The notes under the pieces: generated by a model
Databases searched by the model: none
What the model saw: only the letters and a program-made list of their open reading frames with translations
What the model was told of the DNA's origin: nothing
Assembly (NCBI GenBank): GCA_025454775.1
Contig: JALONU010000004.1
Span: 1 to 35,734 of the forward strand
Reading direction: 5' to 3'
Source of the DNA: Bacteroidales bacterium
Lineage (GTDB): Bacteria > Bacteroidota > Bacteroidia > Bacteroidales > VadinHA17
Length of the DNA: 35,734 nt
Position numbers and translations under genes: made by a program
Shown: piece by piece, positions 33,178 to 35,734 of the stretch
How positions within the stretch are numbered: the first letter of the stretch is position 1
Layout of the letters: the number at the start of each line of letters is the position of its first letter

Positions 33178-34470
33178 TTATTTAACCGTAAAGGCATTAT
33201 TCATCCATTCAGGTCTTTCGGACCATACAGGGGTTTTATGGAATTCACCTTTACCCTTGCCGGAGAAAGACCCGGTCTGAAGATAAAGGATGGCTTCGCT
33301 CAGGCATGCCTCGCGACGGTCATCATAATCATGTGTAATATCGTCGACAGCTAGCTGATCGGGTATGAGGCCATCAAAATAATCGCCCTGGCCAAGTGAA
33401 TTGACAAGCTTGAAGGTTATCGGCGAGAATAAATACTTTTCACCGACTACAAAACCATCCATGCCGACGCACTTGCCTTCGGTGGTGTCTCCTACCGTCA
33501 CAACCTCCATATGCGGGGATAGGCCGTTAATTATTGCTTCGCTTGCAGAAGCCGTTGCACGTGAGGTTATTACCACAAGCCTGGGAATTGTCAGGGAGTA
33601 AGACGAAGAGAGGAACCTGTAGGTATTGTTCAGCGACTGCAGCTTATTATTATAGGATAGCGTGGCAAATACCTTGCCCGACAGAGAGTTCCCTCCAATG
33701 TAGCTTGCAAGCTGCTGGGTCACGTTGAGGTAACCTCCCGGATTGTACCTCAGGTCAATTATCAGGTCTGTGACGCTATTGGCCTTGAAGAACGAAAAAG
33801 CAGTCTGGAGCTCCTGGGAGGAAGGAATTATGAAATAATCGAAAACAAGATGACCGGCTTTTTTTGTACCGGCGGCATCGAGCCAGATCGTATCATAGAG
33901 AATGACCGTGTTGATGGTGAACTTTGTTTTTGTCGATGCAACGGAATAGGGTGAACCATCAGGTTTTTCGAAGACAAAATTGTTTGTTACACCCTCTGTT
34001 TTTGGTCCAAAGGCCGCATCATAAGCTTCATTGTCTCCATCCAGGAAAATCTGTGCCATATTGTATCCGTTGACGGTCTTTAATATCCATCCCCGCCTTA
34101 CACCATTAGCATAAAGAGGAGCATTTTTATATATCTGGGCGATCCTTACCGTGTTATCCTGGCTGAGTGCGACCATTATCCCGTGGCCTACAAAATCACC
34201 CTCCATCTGGGCCAGGAACTTTTCATAGTCTGCAACAAAGCTCCATTTATCCAGTTCCTTATATCTCATGGCGTTAAGCAGATCGTAGGGATTGGAATAA
34301 GCATTCCTGTCAACTGCCGGCATAAGATTATACCAGTAGTAGTAGATATTCATTATATAATAGAGAGAGTCTTTGGCCATTTCCGGAGTGATTTCCGCGG
34401 GTTCGTCGTCCTTTTTACAGGAGCCCATTATCATTATTGCAATCGTGATCAGGATAGAGAGCTTTTTCAT
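33178..34470 (-). CDS. S41 family C-terminal processing peptidase-like lipoprotein
   Basis: This 430-residue lipoprotein (lipobox MGSC, Cys18) contains an N-terminal helical part (28-75, with many Tyr), a PDZ-like domain (about 90-175) and the S41 protease core. Seen: DLIIDLRYNPGGYLN (235-249), the catalytic Ser308 in TASASEAIING and, 25 residues later, Lys333 in TTEGKCVGM, matching the Ser-Lys dyad spacing of the Tsp/CtpA proteases. It should cleave periplasmic or surface protein tails. A TAnnTTTG element sits upstream of it; the DMT transporter gene lies upstream. Confidence 0.9.
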   Translation of the reverse strand: MKKLSILITIAIMIMGSCKKDDEPAEITPEMAKDSLYYIMNIYYYWYNLMPAVDRNAYSNPYDLLNAMRYKELDKWSFVADYEKFLAQMEGDFVGHGIMVALSQDNTVRIAQIYKNAPLYANGVRRGWILKTVNGYNMAQIFLDGDNEAYDAAFGPKTEGVTNNFVFEKPDGSPYSVASTKTKFTINTVILYDTIWLDAAGTKKAGHLVFDYFIIPSSQELQTAFSFFKANSVTDLIIDLRYNPGGYLNVTQQLASYIGGNSLSGKVFATLSYNNKLQSLNNTYRFLSSSYSLTIPRLVVITSRATASASEAIINGLSPHMEVVTVGDTTEGKCVGMDGFVVGEKYLFSPITFKLVNSLGQGDYFDGLIPDQLAVDDITHDYDDRREACLSEAILYLQTGSFSGKGKGEFHKTPVWSERPEWMNNAFTVK

Positions 34471-34506
34471 TGGAATATAGTTTGATAGATCCCTCAGTAT
34501 GTGTTA

Positions 34507-34514
34507 CAAAGATA
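34507..34514 (-). promoter_or_regulatory. -7 element (TATCTTTG) of the S41 peptidase gene
   Basis: On the minus strand TATCTTTG (34514-34507) matches TAnnTTTG and lies 36 bases before the ATG at 34470, in the 50-base gap after the DMT transporter stop. No good -33 TTTG is present. Confidence 0.4.
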
Positions 34515-34520
34515 ACAATT

Positions 34521-35411
34521 TTATGCCCCCGATGGTTTACGGTTCTGGAGCCAGATGCCCGATATTATCAGAACCAGCCCTATGGGGGTTGTATAATAAA
34601 CGGGTTCGTGAAGGATAAAGTGTACAAAAACAAGAGAAAGAAAAGGTGCCAGATATACAAGGTTGCTGACCTTGTCGGTCGTTTCAGCCATCTGCAGCGC
34701 CTTGAGCCAGAACAGGAAAGTAATTCCCATTTCGAAAACACCGACGTAGGCAGCGGCAAGAATGCCTTTTACTGCGAATTCCGAAATCTGCCATTTTCTC
34801 GTAATTAACAGTGCTGCAATTATATACAGGTAACCGAACAGAAAATTCAGGAATAATTTCACCGATTCGTCACGCTTGTCCTTTACGTTCAGGATGAAAT
34901 AAAGAGCCCAGAAAACAGAACTTCCTGTCGCAAAAAGCACACCATTCAGGTTTGTTTTTCCCGGAGAGAACAGGTGACCCTGGGATGAGATCACGTATAC
35001 CCCTATAAAGCTGATGAAGAGGGCAGCGAAACTTCTGCTTTTAATCTTCTGGCCGAGTATCGGCACGGAAAGGAATACCAGGATAATGGGCCAGATCTGG
35101 TTGAGGGGCTGGGCTATCTGCGCCGGCAGCAGCTTGTATCCGTTAAGCAGAAGAATATAGTAAACAAACGGGTTCACAAGGCCTAGCAGCGCCGATTGGA
35201 GCAGCTGAGCGGGTGAATTTCTGAATAGAAGCGGTGTCTTTTTTTCGAAGATGATCACTGCAAGGAGTATGCATGCTGATGTTCCTGTAGCGATAGCCAG
35301 CATCGGGAGTATGTCGAGCTCCCCAAGGCTGATCTTGAACACTGTAGGGACTGTCGACCAGAAAAAGACCGCCAGAAGGGCGTAGATATATGATTTACGT
35401 GTTGTGTTCAT
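34521..35411 (-). CDS. DMT superfamily (EamA) transporter
   Basis: This 296-residue inner-membrane protein shows about ten hydrophobic segments arranged as two EamA repeats (roughly 5-135 and 150-290). Family marks include the opening YALLAVFFWSTVPTVFKISL and, in the second repeat, GVLFATGSSVFWALYFIL, AAYVGVFEMGITFLFWLKAL and LAPFLSLVFVHFILHEPVYY. Drug/metabolite transporters export amino acids or other small molecules; the substrate cannot be assigned. The gene follows serS after a spacer full of palindromic G/C repeats. Confidence 0.9.
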   Translation of the reverse strand: MNTTRKSYIYALLAVFFWSTVPTVFKISLGELDILPMLAIATGTSACILLAVIIFEKKTPLLFRNSPAQLLQSALLGLVNPFVYYILLLNGYKLLPAQIAQPLNQIWPIILVFLSVPILGQKIKSRSFAALFISFIGVYVISSQGHLFSPGKTNLNGVLFATGSSVFWALYFILNVKDKRDESVKLFLNFLFGYLYIIAALLITRKWQISEFAVKGILAAAYVGVFEMGITFLFWLKALQMAETTDKVSNLVYLAPFLSLVFVHFILHEPVYYTTPIGLVLIISGIWLQNRKPSGA

Positions 35412-35429
35412 AATTTAAAGGCCCCACAA

Positions 35430-35544
35430 CCCCCCTAAAGGGGGGCTATAAACCCATCAGGCAGTGGGTTTCACCCCCCTCTTCAGGGGGGGCAGGGGGG
35501 GTAATCCTCACTTTATTTCAGCCCCCTTCAGGGGGGTTGGGGGG
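35430..35544. repeat. G/C palindromic repeats between serS and the DMT gene
   Basis: Three inverted repeats with C and G runs: CCCCCC-TAAA-GGGGGG (35430-35445), CCCCCC-TCTTCA-GGGGGGG (35474-35492), and CCCCC-TTCA-GGGGGG (35522-35536), plus further G runs at 35495-35501 and 35539-35544. The two G7 runs at 35486-35501, separated by CA, could form a G-quadruplex on the plus strand. No T-run follows in either direction, so this is not a typical intrinsic terminator. Confidence 0.8.
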
Positions 35545-35734
35545 TCAGTTTATAATATCAAATCCAGTATAAGGAACAAGAACCTCAGGCACTTTAATTC
35601 CTTTTTCTGTCTGGTTATTCTCAAGTATGGCTGCAACTATCCGTGGCAGTGCCAGTGCACTTCCGTTAAGCGTATGGACCAGCCTCGTCTGCTTGCTTCC
35701 TTTTTCCCTGAAGCGGCACTTCAGCCTGTTCGAC
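35545..35734 (-). CDS. serS: Serine-tRNA ligase, C-terminal end (cut by window edge)
   Basis: Only the last 62 residues are in the window; the gene continues to the right. I translated them by hand: they contain [40 protein letters not shown] and end FDIIN. These are the motif 3 region and C-terminus of class II seryl-tRNA synthetase, which charges tRNA-Ser with serine. The frame is open to the edge and ends at TGA (35547-35545). No transcription terminator is obvious downstream, so read-through to the DMT transporter gene is possible. Confidence 0.93.
   Translation of the reverse strand, partial: SNRLKCRFREKGSKQTRLVHTLNGSALALPRIVAAILENNQTEKGIKVPEVLVPYTGFDIIN

Overview
The window is a compact stretch of a Bacteroidota (Bacteroidetes) chromosome, most likely order Bacteroidales or a relative such as the Prolixibacteraceae/Marinilabiliales. 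The reasons are: no Shine-Dalgarno sequences before the genes; several upstream sites matching the Bacteroidetes -7 element TAnnTTTG, three of them with a TTTG or TTG about 19-21 bases further up; many lipoproteins; and typical families (GH97, Gcw_chp porin-like protein beside amtB, DUF4369-TlpA proteins, SiaB-like kinase, eukaryote-type GT3 glycogen synthase). No rRNA, tRNA, CRISPR array, insertion sequence or phage gene was seen.

Layout. 1-3140 (minus): GH97 glycosidase (cut by the window edge) and a GH3 lipoprotein. 3141-3461: divergent spacer with an 84-base C-free tract. 3462-5906 (plus): Gcw_chp outer-membrane protein, AmtB ammonium channel and a PII protein, a nitrogen-uptake operon. 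5907-6414: spacer with possible gene remnants. 6415-7626 (plus): DUF4126 membrane protein and an outer-membrane barrel. 7640-9638 (minus): methyltransferase and a metallo-beta-lactamase-fold lipoprotein. 9639-10215: spacer holding four copies of a hairpin repeat. 10216-12939 (plus): YifB/ComM ATPase and a protein made of two SiaB-like kinase modules. 12936-16058 (minus): two tandem TlpA-like lipoproteins followed by lpxH. 16234-25366 (plus): glycogen operon of debranching enzyme, GT4 glycosyltransferase, GH57 enzyme with a histone-like tail, and a 1407-residue fusion of glycogen synthase and alpha-glucan phosphorylase. 25363-27396 (minus): glycogen branching enzyme. 27491-29888 (plus): ribF, ahcY. 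29885-30370 (minus): Rieske-like lipoprotein. 30449-32591 (plus): small basic exported protein, greA, HIT protein, comF. 32593-35734 (minus): ruvC, S41 peptidase, DMT transporter and the 3' end of serS, with G/C palindromic repeats between the last two.

How the genes work together. The central 11 kb encodes nearly a complete glycogen cycle: chain elongation (GT3 half of the fusion, perhaps GT4), branching (GlgB), phosphorolysis (GT35 half), debranching (amylo-1,6-glucosidase type) and GH57 trimming or transfer. No ADP-glucose pyrophosphorylase gene is present, which fits a synthase that uses UDP-glucose. The most unusual points are the fusion of synthesis and breakdown enzymes in one chain, the Lys/Ala-rich tail on GH57, the TlpA paralogue that lost its first active-site cysteine, the tandem SiaB-like protein, the greA leader with a promoter followed at once by a terminator-like hairpin, the hairpin repeat family at 9.9-10.1 kb, and five convergent gene pairs with almost no space between them.
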